This document shows, piece after piece, positions 8,866 through 16,227 of a stretch of DNA of 36,251 nucleotides (position 1 is its first letter; each line of letters starts with the position of its first letter). The position numbers and the translations under genes are program-made. Source of the stretch: Planctomycetota bacterium (lineage in GTDB: Bacteria > Planctomycetota > UBA1135 > GCA-002686595). The stretch is from assembly GCA_016872755.1 (NCBI GenBank), contig VGZE01000022.1:1-36251 (forward strand). The letters are read 5' to 3'. The notes under the pieces were generated by a model. It saw nothing but the letters and a program-made list of their open reading frames with translations, had not been told where the DNA came from and searched no databases.

Positions 8866-10386
8866 TCAGTGCACCGCGCCGGTCGTGCCCGTGTCGATCG
8901 TGTCGAGGAACTGGTTCTTGCGCTCGGCCTCCGAGCCGTACATGTGCCGGCCGCCGAGGCCCTTGCCGAAGATCTGGCCGATGTTCAGCACGCCGAGCTT
9001 GAAGTCGTCGAGCATGCCGTAGCCCGACACGACCGCGTGCTGGTACCAGAGGAAGGCCAGCGGCACCCAGTTGTAGACCGGATTGCGCGGCAGCTTGATC
9101 AACTGCCTGACCAGCGGGAGCCCGCCGGGCATGTAGACCGCGACGTTGAACAGCTTGTGCAGGTTGACGACCTGATCGACGTCGTCGCGCTTCATCTGGC
9201 TGTCGAACTGGATCGACGGCCCGATGTCCTTGCCGATGTCGACGCGATTCTTGGCGAAGTCCTCGCGTCCCAGCGCCGTCGACTTGAACGGCCGGTACAG
9301 CAGCACCGTGCAGCCGTTGGGCTGGATCTCCTTGTTCTGCTCGACCGTCTTGAACATGTCCTCGATCGTCTCCGCGGGCGACCCGAGCATGTTGTTGGTC
9401 CGGTACGTGATGTTGTGCTTGCGCAGCAGCCGCGGGATGTCGTGCACGATCTCGTCGGTGTAGCCCTTCTTGTAGACCTTGAGCCGCACCTGCTCGCTGC
9501 CGGATTCGAGGCCGAACTGGACGGACACGCAGCCGGCGCGCTTGAGCGCGATGATGTCCTCCTCGTTCAGGTAGTTGATGTTGATGTTGCAGGCGAAGGG
9601 CAGGCCGACTTTCTTCGGCCACTTGTCCGCGAACTCCTGCACCCAGCCGCGCTTCATGTTCAGCGCCGCATCGCCGAAGTTGATCATCCGGAACTTCGGG
9701 TAGCGCGCGAGGATGTCGTTCATCTCCTCGCACAAGTAGTCGACCGATTTCGTGCGGTTGAACTTCTCGCCCGCGCGGCCGCTGATCCACTCCTTCTTCA
9801 TCAGCCCGACCGAGCAGTACGTGCACGAGTTCTGGCAGCCGCGGCTGGCGTGGACCTGCAGCACGCGCTTGTTGGCCAGGAACGAGTACTTGTAGAAGAT
9901 GTCGACGTCGGGGAACGGCAGCGAGTCGAGGTCGTCGACGACGCGGCGGATCGGATTCTGGAACGGCTTGCCGTCGCGCAGCACCGCGACGTTCGGGATG
10001 TCACCGATCGGCTGGTTCGCCTCCCAGGCGTTGACGAGGTCGAGCATCGCGTACTCGGCCTCCCCCTTGGTGGTCGCGTCGATGCACTCGGCGTCGAGCA
10101 GGATGTCCTGGTCGAAAGACGGGTGCGGGCCGCCCTGCACGACCTTCAGGTGCCGGATTTCCTTCTTCCACGCGCGGATGTGGTCGTGCGCCCAGCGCTC
10201 CTGGCCGGTCGTCGCATACATCCCGATCACGTCGGGCTTGAAGTCGAGCACCGTGCGCCGGAAGTCCCGCTCGAGCGTCGACAGGAAGCAGTCCGTCGTA
10301 TGCCCGTGTTGCTTCAGAGTGGCCGAGAGCACCTTGATGCCCTCGAACTCGTGGCAGGTGGTGACGATGAAAGCAACTCGAGCCAA
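8866..10386 (-). CDS. B12-binding-type radical SAM protein
   Basis: 506 residues. The N-terminal 150 residues have the Rossmann-like pattern of cobalamin-binding radical SAM enzymes (KVVQGGPHPSF, then TKGEAEYAML and VVDDLDSLPFPD), but I see no DxHxxG cobalamin-ligand motif. The radical SAM core has Cys184, Cys188 and Cys191 in RGCQNSCTYCS, which would bind the [4Fe-4S] cluster that cleaves S-adenosylmethionine. The C-terminal 100 residues are hydrophobic and aromatic. Start: TTG at 10386 with GAGG seven bases upstream, chosen because ARVAFIVTTC is the first beta strand of the domain and no ATG or GTG fits. It is divergent from a second protein of the same type across 319 bp. Substrate unknown; lipid or secondary-metabolite methylation or rearrangement is typical of the class. 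Confidence 0.85.
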   Translation of the reverse strand: MARVAFIVTTCHEFEGIKVLSATLKQHGHTTDCFLSTLERDFRRTVLDFKPDVIGMYATTGQERWAHDHIRAWKKEIRHLKVVQGGPHPSFDQDILLDAECIDATTKGEAEYAMLDLVNAWEANQPIGDIPNVAVLRDGKPFQNPIRRVVDDLDSLPFPDVDIFYKYSFLANKRVLQVHASRGCQNSCTYCSVGLMKKEWISGRAGEKFNRTKSVDYLCEEMNDILARYPKFRMINFGDAALNMKRGWVQEFADKWPKKVGLPFACNININYLNEEDIIALKRAGCVSVQFGLESGSEQVRLKVYKKGYTDEIVHDIPRLLRKHNITYRTNNMLGSPAETIEDMFKTVEQNKEIQPNGCTVLLYRPFKSTALGREDFAKNRVDIGKDIGPSIQFDSQMKRDDVDQVVNLHKLFNVAVYMPGGLPLVRQLIKLPRNPVYNWVPLAFLWYQHAVVSGYGMLDDFKLGVLNIGQIFGKGLGGRHMYGSEAERKNQFLDTIDTGTTGAVH

Positions 10387-10705
10387 GGAGGTACCTCGCG
10401 GAAGAACCGGATGGCGGAAAGGGAGCGAAGGAAAGGAAAGCTGCCGTGTACGGGAGTTTTCCCAGGATAGCGCATCCGGGGCGTCCTTGGACGCACGCAG
10501 CGGTTGAATCGAACCCCAGGTTCCCTGGAATCCTCGACAGTTCGCCCTGATCCCCCGGCCGGGAGGGGCGCCGGTCCCCTACCAGGAGCGGCGCGCCGAG
10601 CGACCGACCGGCTAGGATAGAAGCTTACGCAAGCAGGCGATTGCGCGCCGGGTCCGCCCCTCGGCGCGGCTGCGTCCCAGCGGCCATCGCCCACGCTCCA
10701 GCACC
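10387..10705. other. 319-bp divergent intergenic region between two radical SAM genes
   Basis: No ORF with coding character. It holds a perfect palindrome GAGGTACCTC (10388-10397) that also supplies the ribosome-binding site of the leftward gene, a short inverted repeat GCGTCC-TT-GGACGC (10481-10494), and a TAGGAT (10613-10618) that could be a -10 element for the rightward gene, leaving a leader of about 80 nt. A purine-rich tract (10398-10440) follows the leftward start codon on the upstream side. The region should contain promoters for both genes, but no -35 element is convincing. Confidence 0.5.
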
Positions 10706-12106
10706 ATGACCCGCACCGTCCTCGTCCAGACCTACCACCCGTACACGCAGTTCACGCACGTCCACCCGCTGGGGATCATGATGATCGCCGCGGTATCGCG
10801 CGAACGCGGGCACCGCGACATGCACATCCTCGACATGAAGGTCGAGGACCTGACGCCGCAACAGGCCTGCGAGCGCATCGAACGGCTCGCGCCGTCGGTC
10901 GTCGGACTTTCCGCGATGACCTACGAGGCCGGCTGCCTGCACGAGCTCGCCAAGCTGCTCAAGCAACGCCTGCCGGGCCTCGTCGTCGTCGCCGGCGGCC
11001 CGCACCCGTCGGTGGCCGCCGAGGACGTGCTGAAGGACGCCGCGGTCGACTTCGTAGTGCGCGGCGAAGGCGAGTACACGTTCGCCGAGCTGCTCGACGG
11101 CGTCCGCGCCGGCCGCACCGACTGGACCGAGTGCGCCGGCCTTTCGTGGCGCGACAAGTCGGGCGCGGTCGTGCACAACCCCGATCGCGAGCCGCCGTCG
11201 AAGCTCGACGAGCTGCCCTTCCCGGCCTGGGACCTCGTCCCGCACGAGAAGTATCACACGGTGCCGCGCGGCGGCGTGATCTACGCGCACAAGGAATTCG
11301 CGACGATGTTCTCGTCGCGCGCGTGTCCGTGGCGCTGCACTTACTGCCACAACTCCTACGGCAAGACCTTCCGCGAGCGCTCGGCCGAGCACGTGCTCGC
11401 CGAGATCGACCTGCTCGTCACGCAGCACGGGGTGAAGGAGCTCGTCTTCATGGACGACATCTTCAACTTCCGTCCGGAGCGCGCGAAGAAGATCGCCCAG
11501 GGCATCATCGACCGCGGCTACAAGCTCGCGCTCACCTTCCCCAACGGTTTCCGCGGCGACATCCTCGACGAGGAGCTGGTCGTGCTGCTGAAGAAGGCCG
11601 GAATGTACCGCTGCATGGTCGCGGTCGAATCGGCCAATCCGCGCATCCAGAAGGTGATGAAGAAAAACCTGAAGATCGACAAGGTCAAGCGGATCGTCGA
11701 CTTCATCGCCGACCAGGGCGTGATGGTGCACGGCGCGTTCATGCTCGGCTTCCCCAGCGAAACCGAGCAGGAGATGAACGAGACGATCGAGTGGGCGGCC
11801 GACAGCTCTTTCCACACGGCCGCGTTCTTCCGCGTGATCCCGTTCAAGGGGACCGAGCTGTTCAAGCAGGTCGAGCACGCCGGCTACGCGCTGCCGACCG
11901 ACTGGAGCGCCTACGAGCCGTACCGCACCGACATCAACCTGTCGACGGTGCCCGAGGACATGATCTTCAAGCTGCGCAAGCGCGCCTACCGCAAGTTCTA
12001 CTGGAACCCGAAGCGGATGGTGCGCCTGTTCAAGCTGATCCCGAACAAGTCGAACATGCTGCCGTTCCTCGGGCTGTTGTTCGCGCGGCGCGCCTACGCG
12101 CGCTGA
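10706..12106 (+). CDS. B12-binding-type radical SAM protein (BchE/HpnP-like architecture)
   Basis: 466 residues. The cobalamin-type N-terminal domain covers about 1-160 (VVGLSAMTYEAG, then VVVAGGPHPSVAAED and VRGEGEYTFAELL). The radical SAM core has Cys207, Cys211 and Cys214 in RACPWRCTYCHNS, then ELVFMDDIFNF and GFPSETEQEM, the usual later strands of the barrel. It would use S-adenosylmethionine and probably cobalamin for a methylation, cyclisation or rearrangement; the substrate cannot be told. As in its neighbour, the canonical DxHxxG is not obvious, so cobalamin may be bound without the lower histidine ligand. It is divergently transcribed from the related gene at 8866-10386 and convergent with a short basic ORF 31 bp downstream. 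Confidence 0.88.
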   Translation: MTRTVLVQTYHPYTQFTHVHPLGIMMIAAVSRERGHRDMHILDMKVEDLTPQQACERIERLAPSVVGLSAMTYEAGCLHELAKLLKQRLPGLVVVAGGPHPSVAAEDVLKDAAVDFVVRGEGEYTFAELLDGVRAGRTDWTECAGLSWRDKSGAVVHNPDREPPSKLDELPFPAWDLVPHEKYHTVPRGGVIYAHKEFATMFSSRACPWRCTYCHNSYGKTFRERSAEHVLAEIDLLVTQHGVKELVFMDDIFNFRPERAKKIAQGIIDRGYKLALTFPNGFRGDILDEELVVLLKKAGMYRCMVAVESANPRIQKVMKKNLKIDKVKRIVDFIADQGVMVHGAFMLGFPSETEQEMNETIEWAADSSFHTAAFFRVIPFKGTELFKQVEHAGYALPTDWSAYEPYRTDINLSTVPEDMIFKLRKRAYRKFYWNPKRMVRLFKLIPNKSNMLPFLGLLFARRAYAR

Positions 12107-12137
12107 CGCGGAACCGGACGGCGCACGACGGGAAGCC

Positions 12138-12419
12138 TCAGCCGCGGTCGCCGCCGCGCCGCGCCTCGAGCGCGTCGATCAGCGCCCACATGTCCGCGAT
12201 GATGTGCTCGCGCAGCTCCTCGCGCGCGCGCTGCGCCTCGGGACTGAACGCGCGCGGTTGAGGCGGAGCATCCGGAGTCGGGCGCGGATGACCGGCGCGC
12301 AGCAGCCGCGCGCGGATGGCCTCGAGATCCGGCACCTGCGCCGAGCCCGCCGCTGGTTTCCTGCGCGTCGCCGACTTCGCGCGTGTGCGCCCAGCCTCCT
12401 TCATCCGCTTCTTCTTCAT
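12138..12419 (-). CDS. Short basic hypothetical protein
   Basis: 93 residues, not recognised. The N-terminal 25 residues are rich in Lys/Arg (KKKRMKEAGRTRAKSATRRK), the centre is Pro-rich, and the C-terminus (about 58-88) is a predicted amphipathic helix (EAQRAREELREHIIADMWAL). A basic tail plus helix could mean nucleic-acid or ribosome contact, but that is a guess. There is no signal peptide or membrane segment. It stands alone between a convergent radical SAM gene and the HEAT gene terminator region. High GC at third positions and the absence of a better frame support it being real. Confidence 0.55.
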   Translation of the reverse strand: MKKKRMKEAGRTRAKSATRRKPAAGSAQVPDLEAIRARLLRAGHPRPTPDAPPQPRAFSPEAQRAREELREHIIADMWALIDALEARRGGDRG

Positions 12420-12610
12420 CCGTTCACCATGCGCGGCAGCCTAGGAAATGGACGCCGCCGCGGCACGGGGGAAGCGCGCACGAGCGAAACGGTCGCCGGG
12501 CATCGCGCTCTCCAACGGCCTGCACGTCGTGATCTGCCAGTAGGCCCGAATGAATGGTGCCGGAGGGAGCTGCTTGCTCCCGCCGGCACCTGCGAGCTGC
12601 CTACAGCTGC
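12420..12610. other. 191-bp intergenic region downstream of the HEAT-repeat gene
   Basis: It contains the strong hairpin at 12556-12590 (listed separately) and a 31-codon plus-strand ORF at 12448-12543 without a usable ribosome-binding site, which I do not call. The ORF end reads IALSNGLHVVICQ, faintly like the start of an M16-peptidase domain, so a gene remnant is possible but unproven. Nothing else recognisable. Confidence 0.4.
12556..12590 (-). terminator. Putative hairpin terminator of the HEAT-repeat gene
   Basis: Arms GGTGCCGGAGGGAGC and GCTCCCGCCGGCACC pair over 15 bp with one mismatch around a 5-nt TGCTT loop. It begins about 20 bp past the stop codon of the HEAT gene on the minus strand. 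No T-tract follows on either strand, so it may be a non-canonical terminator or an mRNA-stabilising stem. Confidence 0.5.
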
Positions 12611-15385
12611 CTACTGCTTCCCCGGGCCGGCGGCGGAGGTCGGGACCGCCGCGAGTCGTTCGATTGCCTTCTGCGCGGCCTCGCGCACGAGCGGCGCCGG
12701 ATCCTGCAGCAGCCGCACGAGCCGCGGCGAGTGCTCGGTCCCGCCGAGCGTGCCGATCGACGTCACCGCGCCCGCGCGCACCTTCTCGTCCTTCGAATCG
12801 AGCAGGGCGACCAGCTCGTCCAGCGCCTTGGCCCGCGCCGACTCGCTGGTGGCTCGCCCGGCCCAGCGCTCCTTCTCCTCCTGCAGCGTGCGGATCGCGG
12901 CCAAGCCGTTCAGGCACGCGGTGCGCAGCGACGCGTTGCGCTCCGCGATCTCGAGCAGGCAGGCGACCGCCTCGTCGTTCATGTAATTGACCAGGCCTTG
13001 CACGGCGACTTCGCCGGGGGACGATTCCGCTCCGGTGCTCGCACGACCCGTGAGCGCTGCGTTGCGCAACTCGGGCAGGAAGCGCGGATCGCGCAACCGA
13101 CTCATCGCGTCCAGGCCTGCCGTTCCGGGGAGGCGCAGCTCGATCACGCGCTGCACGGTCGCGTCGCTCACCGGTGCGGTCAGTGCTCGCAGCGCGATCT
13201 GCTGCACCTCCGTCCAATCCAATTCGCCGTCGGGCGAAACGGCCAGCAAGGTCTCGGCCAGTGCGCTCGACGGCGGCTTCGCCGAGCAGGCCGCGTGCAC
13301 GAACAAGCGCACGAAGGAACTCTTTGCCGCCGGATCCTGCAGCAGCTTGTGCTGCAGCGCGTCGAGTTCCACACGCGGGCCCTCGCGCAGGATCCTCCAC
13401 ACCATGTTGAGGAGCTCACGCGACACCTTCAGTTCGAGCCAGGCCGGGTTCCGCGCGCAAGCGAGGATCTCGTCGTGAGCCTGCGGCCCGATCGAGGCCG
13501 CGGCGGAGGCCGCGGCCAGGAGCCCCAGTGCCTTCCCGGCGCCTCCCGCGGCGAGCGTCGAGCGCAGCGCCTGCGCCGCCGGCTCGCCGGCCAGCGAGAT
13601 GAACTCGGTCAGATTCTCCAAGTGCTCCTTCTGCTCGGTGGCTCCCGCCTTGACGAGGAACTCGCGCAGTTGGTCGGCCGAGGTTCCGGCAAGCCGGATC
13701 GCCGCTGGGCGTGAGTCCTGGCTCCGCATGTAGCTCATGAGCCTGGTCGTCAGGTTGTGTGTGTCTTTCGGGCTGCGCACGGCCAGCCGCATCAGCTCGT
13801 TGCGCACACCCGGATTCTCGAGCAGCCGCTCGACGAGGCCGTAGTTCGGCCAGTCCGAGATGGCATTGGCCGCGGGATTGCGAAGGTGGGCGATCAGCGC
13901 ATCGACGAAGGCCGGGCAATCGAGCGCGACCGGTCCGCTCCGAGGATCACCCTGCAGTGCCCCGCGAAGTGCCTGGCTCGTGGCCTCGATGACTGCCGGC
14001 TCCGGCTGCACGGCGGTAAGGAGCAGTATCTGGGCGCGCCGTTCGATCGGATCCTCGCGTCGCAGAATCATGCAACGCACTCCGATATCTGGATCTCGGG
14101 CCAATTCGAGCGAGAGGTCGAATTGGTCTGCGAGGTTCGGGTTCATCGCCAGCGCGTGGGCTACCTGAAGCCGGACCTCCCGGGCGGGGTCTCGCGCGAG
14201 CTGAGCGAGCACGTCGCGCGCACGACCTTCGACTTTGAGGGTGACCCTGGCAGCCGAAACGTTCGAATCCACGTTGTAGGGCCCGAAGGAGGCGGCGACG
14301 AATTCGCGAACGCCGGGATCGGTGTCCGATGCCAGTCCGAGCAAGTCGTTCAGCTCCGGGTAGCGAGCGCGCAGCGCGCGGGCCGCCGCCAGGCGCACCT
14401 TGGCGATCGGCGACTGCAGCGCGTCGCGCAGGACGCCTCTGCAGCCCTCGCTGGCAGGCACGTCGACAACTTTGATGATGCGCAGTGCGATCGAATGGTC
14501 GTCTCCGCGCGCGAGTTCACCCAGCGCCTCGCGCAGAACCGGCGTCAAGGCGTTGCGCCATGCGTACACCCGCAACGTGTCCTCGACTTGCATCAAGAAG
14601 CCAGGTTGCCGGGCGTGGGTCTCCAAGAAGCGCGTCCAGACAGGGTGCGCGATCCGACGCGGGGGGTCGCTGCCCGCGGGCTGATCCAACCACCATTCGT
14701 CACCGCTCTTGATCACACCCTGCCCCAGCATGTCGATCAGGCGCTCGATCCAATCATCGTCTCCGTCGACTCCGAGTTCCTCGACGATGCGCGCGACTTC
14801 CGCCGGCGCCATTGTGTTGAGCAGCACCAATGGGTCGATCCTGCTGGAGGCTCGCTTGCCCTCCGCGCGCGCGCGTCGGCTGAGCTCGGATACGACGCGT
14901 ACGCCGACGTTGTTCAATCCCGCGGTGTTGCCGGTGCGCAGCACCTCGTCCACGATCTTCGCAATGCGATCGTCGGACGATTCGGCCTGCCGCGCGTCGC
15001 CGTAGCGCGCGCGCAGTGCTTCGAGCTTGGGCCCGCTGGGCGCGCCGGCCTCGAGCGCCGCTGCAAGCTTCTCGCTCTGTCCGCTGCGCGCATAAAGCTC
15101 GGCGCGCGCGCCGAGCAGTTCGACGAGCACGTCGTCGCGGCCCGGATAGGCATTCGCGTCGGCCGCGCGCGCGGCGATCGCGTCGAGCCGCTTCTCGACG
15201 TCGGAAGCCTTGCGCTCGACATCGAGCGCGAGGCGCGCGGCCGCGATCTCGGCGAGCAGCGCGTCGGCGCGCGCAAACTCGGCGCCGCGCGCGGCGACGG
15301 CAACAGACGACTTGGGCGAATCCTGCGCGGCGAGGGGCGCGAGCCCGGCGAGCAGGTACAAGGATGCAACGAGCATGCGTTTCAT
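12611..15385 (-). CDS. Large exported HEAT-repeat protein
   Basis: 924 residues. A signal peptide (MKRMLVASLYLLAGLAPLAA, about 1-20) implies export. The rest is almost wholly alpha-helical: a coiled-coil-like region at about 30-110, then degenerate HEAT-like repeats, clearest near 325-420 (AKVRLAAARALRARYPEL; AREVRLQVAHALAMNP) and 845-915 (DEKVRAGAVTSIGTLGG; PLVREAAQKAIERLA). There are no enzymatic motifs, so it is probably a scaffold or binding protein. A good ribosome-binding site (AGGAAG, 9 nt) precedes the ATG. It lies directly after a kinase/regulator pair on the same strand, separated by 125 bp containing tandem TTGACA repeats and a hairpin, so it is likely a target of that regulator. 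Its ligand or partner is unknown. Confidence 0.8.
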   Translation of the reverse strand: MKRMLVASLYLLAGLAPLAAQDSPKSSVAVAARGAEFARADALLAEIAAARLALDVERKASDVEKRLDAIAARAADANAYPGRDDVLVELLGARAELYARSGQSEKLAAALEAGAPSGPKLEALRARYGDARQAESSDDRIAKIVDEVLRTGNTAGLNNVGVRVVSELSRRARAEGKRASSRIDPLVLLNTMAPAEVARIVEELGVDGDDDWIERLIDMLGQGVIKSGDEWWLDQPAGSDPPRRIAHPVWTRFLETHARQPGFLMQVEDTLRVYAWRNALTPVLREALGELARGDDHSIALRIIKVVDVPASEGCRGVLRDALQSPIAKVRLAAARALRARYPELNDLLGLASDTDPGVREFVAASFGPYNVDSNVSAARVTLKVEGRARDVLAQLARDPAREVRLQVAHALAMNPNLADQFDLSLELARDPDIGVRCMILRREDPIERRAQILLLTAVQPEPAVIEATSQALRGALQGDPRSGPVALDCPAFVDALIAHLRNPAANAISDWPNYGLVERLLENPGVRNELMRLAVRSPKDTHNLTTRLMSYMRSQDSRPAAIRLAGTSADQLREFLVKAGATEQKEHLENLTEFISLAGEPAAQALRSTLAAGGAGKALGLLAAASAAASIGPQAHDEILACARNPAWLELKVSRELLNMVWRILREGPRVELDALQHKLLQDPAAKSSFVRLFVHAACSAKPPSSALAETLLAVSPDGELDWTEVQQIALRALTAPVSDATVQRVIELRLPGTAGLDAMSRLRDPRFLPELRNAALTGRASTGAESSPGEVAVQGLVNYMNDEAVACLLEIAERNASLRTACLNGLAAIRTLQEEKERWAGRATSESARAKALDELVALLDSKDEKVRAGAVTSIGTLGGTEHSPRLVRLLQDPAPLVREAAQKAIERLAAVPTSAAGPGKQ

Positions 15386-15403
15386 GGCGTGTTCTTCCTG
15401 ATA

Positions 15404-15431
15404 GGTCGAAGCGGTGTGCTTCGGTTCGACC
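15404..15431 (-). repeat. Inverted repeat in the 5' leader of the HEAT-repeat gene
   Basis: GGTCGAA and TTCGACC form 7-bp arms; overlapping inner arms CGAAGC and GCTTCG with a GGTGT loop offer an alternative stem. It lies about 20 nt upstream of the start codon, just ahead of the ribosome-binding site, so it could affect translation or be a protein-binding site. Confidence 0.4.
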
Positions 15432-15479
15432 GATTGGACGCTCGGGCAAGAGCGGGCTTGTCAGCAACGGGTCGCGCGG

Positions 15480-15501
15480 CTGTCAACGCGCTGTCAACGC
15501 G
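15480..15501 (-). promoter_or_regulatory. Tandem 11-bp direct repeats, probable response-regulator box (HEAT gene)
   Basis: Two perfect adjacent copies of CTGTCAACGCG; on the coding strand of the HEAT gene this reads CGCGTTGACA-GCGCG-TTGACAG. OmpR/PhoB-family regulators bind 11-bp direct repeats, and the PhoB box itself repeats CTGTCA. The copies lie about 95 bp upstream of the HEAT start. TTGACA is also the -35 consensus, but I find no -10 hexamer at 16-18 bp. The same pattern recurs upstream of the kinase gene. Confidence 0.55.
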
Positions 15502-15510
15502 GCGTGCCAT

Positions 15511-16227
15511 TCAACGCGGCTCCTCGCCCCGCCGCGTGAAGCGGTAGCCCTTGCCGTGCACGGTCAGCAGGTGCCGCGGCCGCTCAGGGTCGGGCTCCAG
15601 CTTGCGCCGCAGCTTGAGCACGTGCATGTCGATCGTGCGCGTGGTCGGATCCTCGTCGCGCCCCCACACCGCGTCGAGGATGTCGCCGCGCTCGAGCGCC
15701 TCGCCCTCGTGCGCGAGGAAGTGCCGCAACAGCTCCATTTCACGCCGCGACAGACCTTCGCGCGCGCCGCCGCGCTCGACGCAGTAGGCGGCGAAGTCGA
15801 CCACCGCGTCGCCGATCCGCACGCGCCGCGCGTCGCCGGAAAGGCCCGGCGCGCTGCCCTCGGCGCGCCGCGACAACGCGCGCATGCGCCCGAGCAGCTC
15901 GCGGATCGAGAAGGGCTTGACCACGTAGTCGTCGGCGCCGTACTCGAAGCCCTGCACGCGATCCCACTCCTCGCCGCGCGCCGACAACACGATCACGACC
16001 GATTGCAGCCGGTCCTCGCGCAGCGCGCGCAACACGGAGAAGCCGTCGCGCTTGGGCAGCATCAGGTCCAGCAGCACGATGTCGGGCGCCTCGCGCAGCG
16101 CGAGCTCCAGCCCGCGCGCGCCGTCGGCGGCCTGCGTGACGACATAGCCCTCGTGCTCGAGCGCATCGACCAGCGCCATCCGGATCGGCTCCTCATCCTC
16201 GACGACCAGCACGCGCAGACCGCTCAT
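15511..16227 (-). CDS. OmpR/PhoB-family response regulator
   Basis: 238 residues; a cytoplasmic DNA-binding regulator switched on by phosphotransfer from its partner kinase. The receiver domain (about 4-118) has the acidic pair Glu10/Asp11, phospho-acceptor Asp54 in LLDLMLP and Lys104 in VVKPFS. The winged-helix domain (about 135-232) shows the family end TIDMHVLKLRRKLE and HLLTVHGKGYRF. Its start overlaps the kinase stop by 4 bp (ATGA), so the two are translationally coupled. No atypical residues are seen in the active site. The likely binding sites are the tandem TTGACA repeats at 15480-15501 and 18191-18212. Signal unknown; a PhoB-like box does not by itself prove phosphate control. Confidence 0.93.
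   Translation of the reverse strand: MSGLRVLVVEDEEPIRMALVDALEHEGYVVTQAADGARGLELALREAPDIVLLDLMLPKRDGFSVLRALREDRLQSVVIVLSARGEEWDRVQGFEYGADDYVVKPFSIRELLGRMRALSRRAEGSAPGLSGDARRVRIGDAVVDFAAYCVERGGAREGLSRREMELLRHFLAHEGEALERGDILDAVWGRDEDPTTRTIDMHVLKLRRKLEPDPERPRHLLTVHGKGYRFTRRGEEPR

Noticed and set aside
12448-12543. 31-codon plus-strand ORF ending IALSNGLHVVICQ, faintly M16-peptidase-like
   Set aside because: The ATG has no room for a ribosome-binding site, the stop follows at once and the similarity is too short to support even a pseudogene call.
15457-15501. Reading the TTGACA repeats as a plain sigma-70 -35 element
   Set aside because: At 16-18 bp downstream the sequence is TGACAA/GACAAG, not a -10; the exact 11-bp repetition and the second matching site favour a regulator box.
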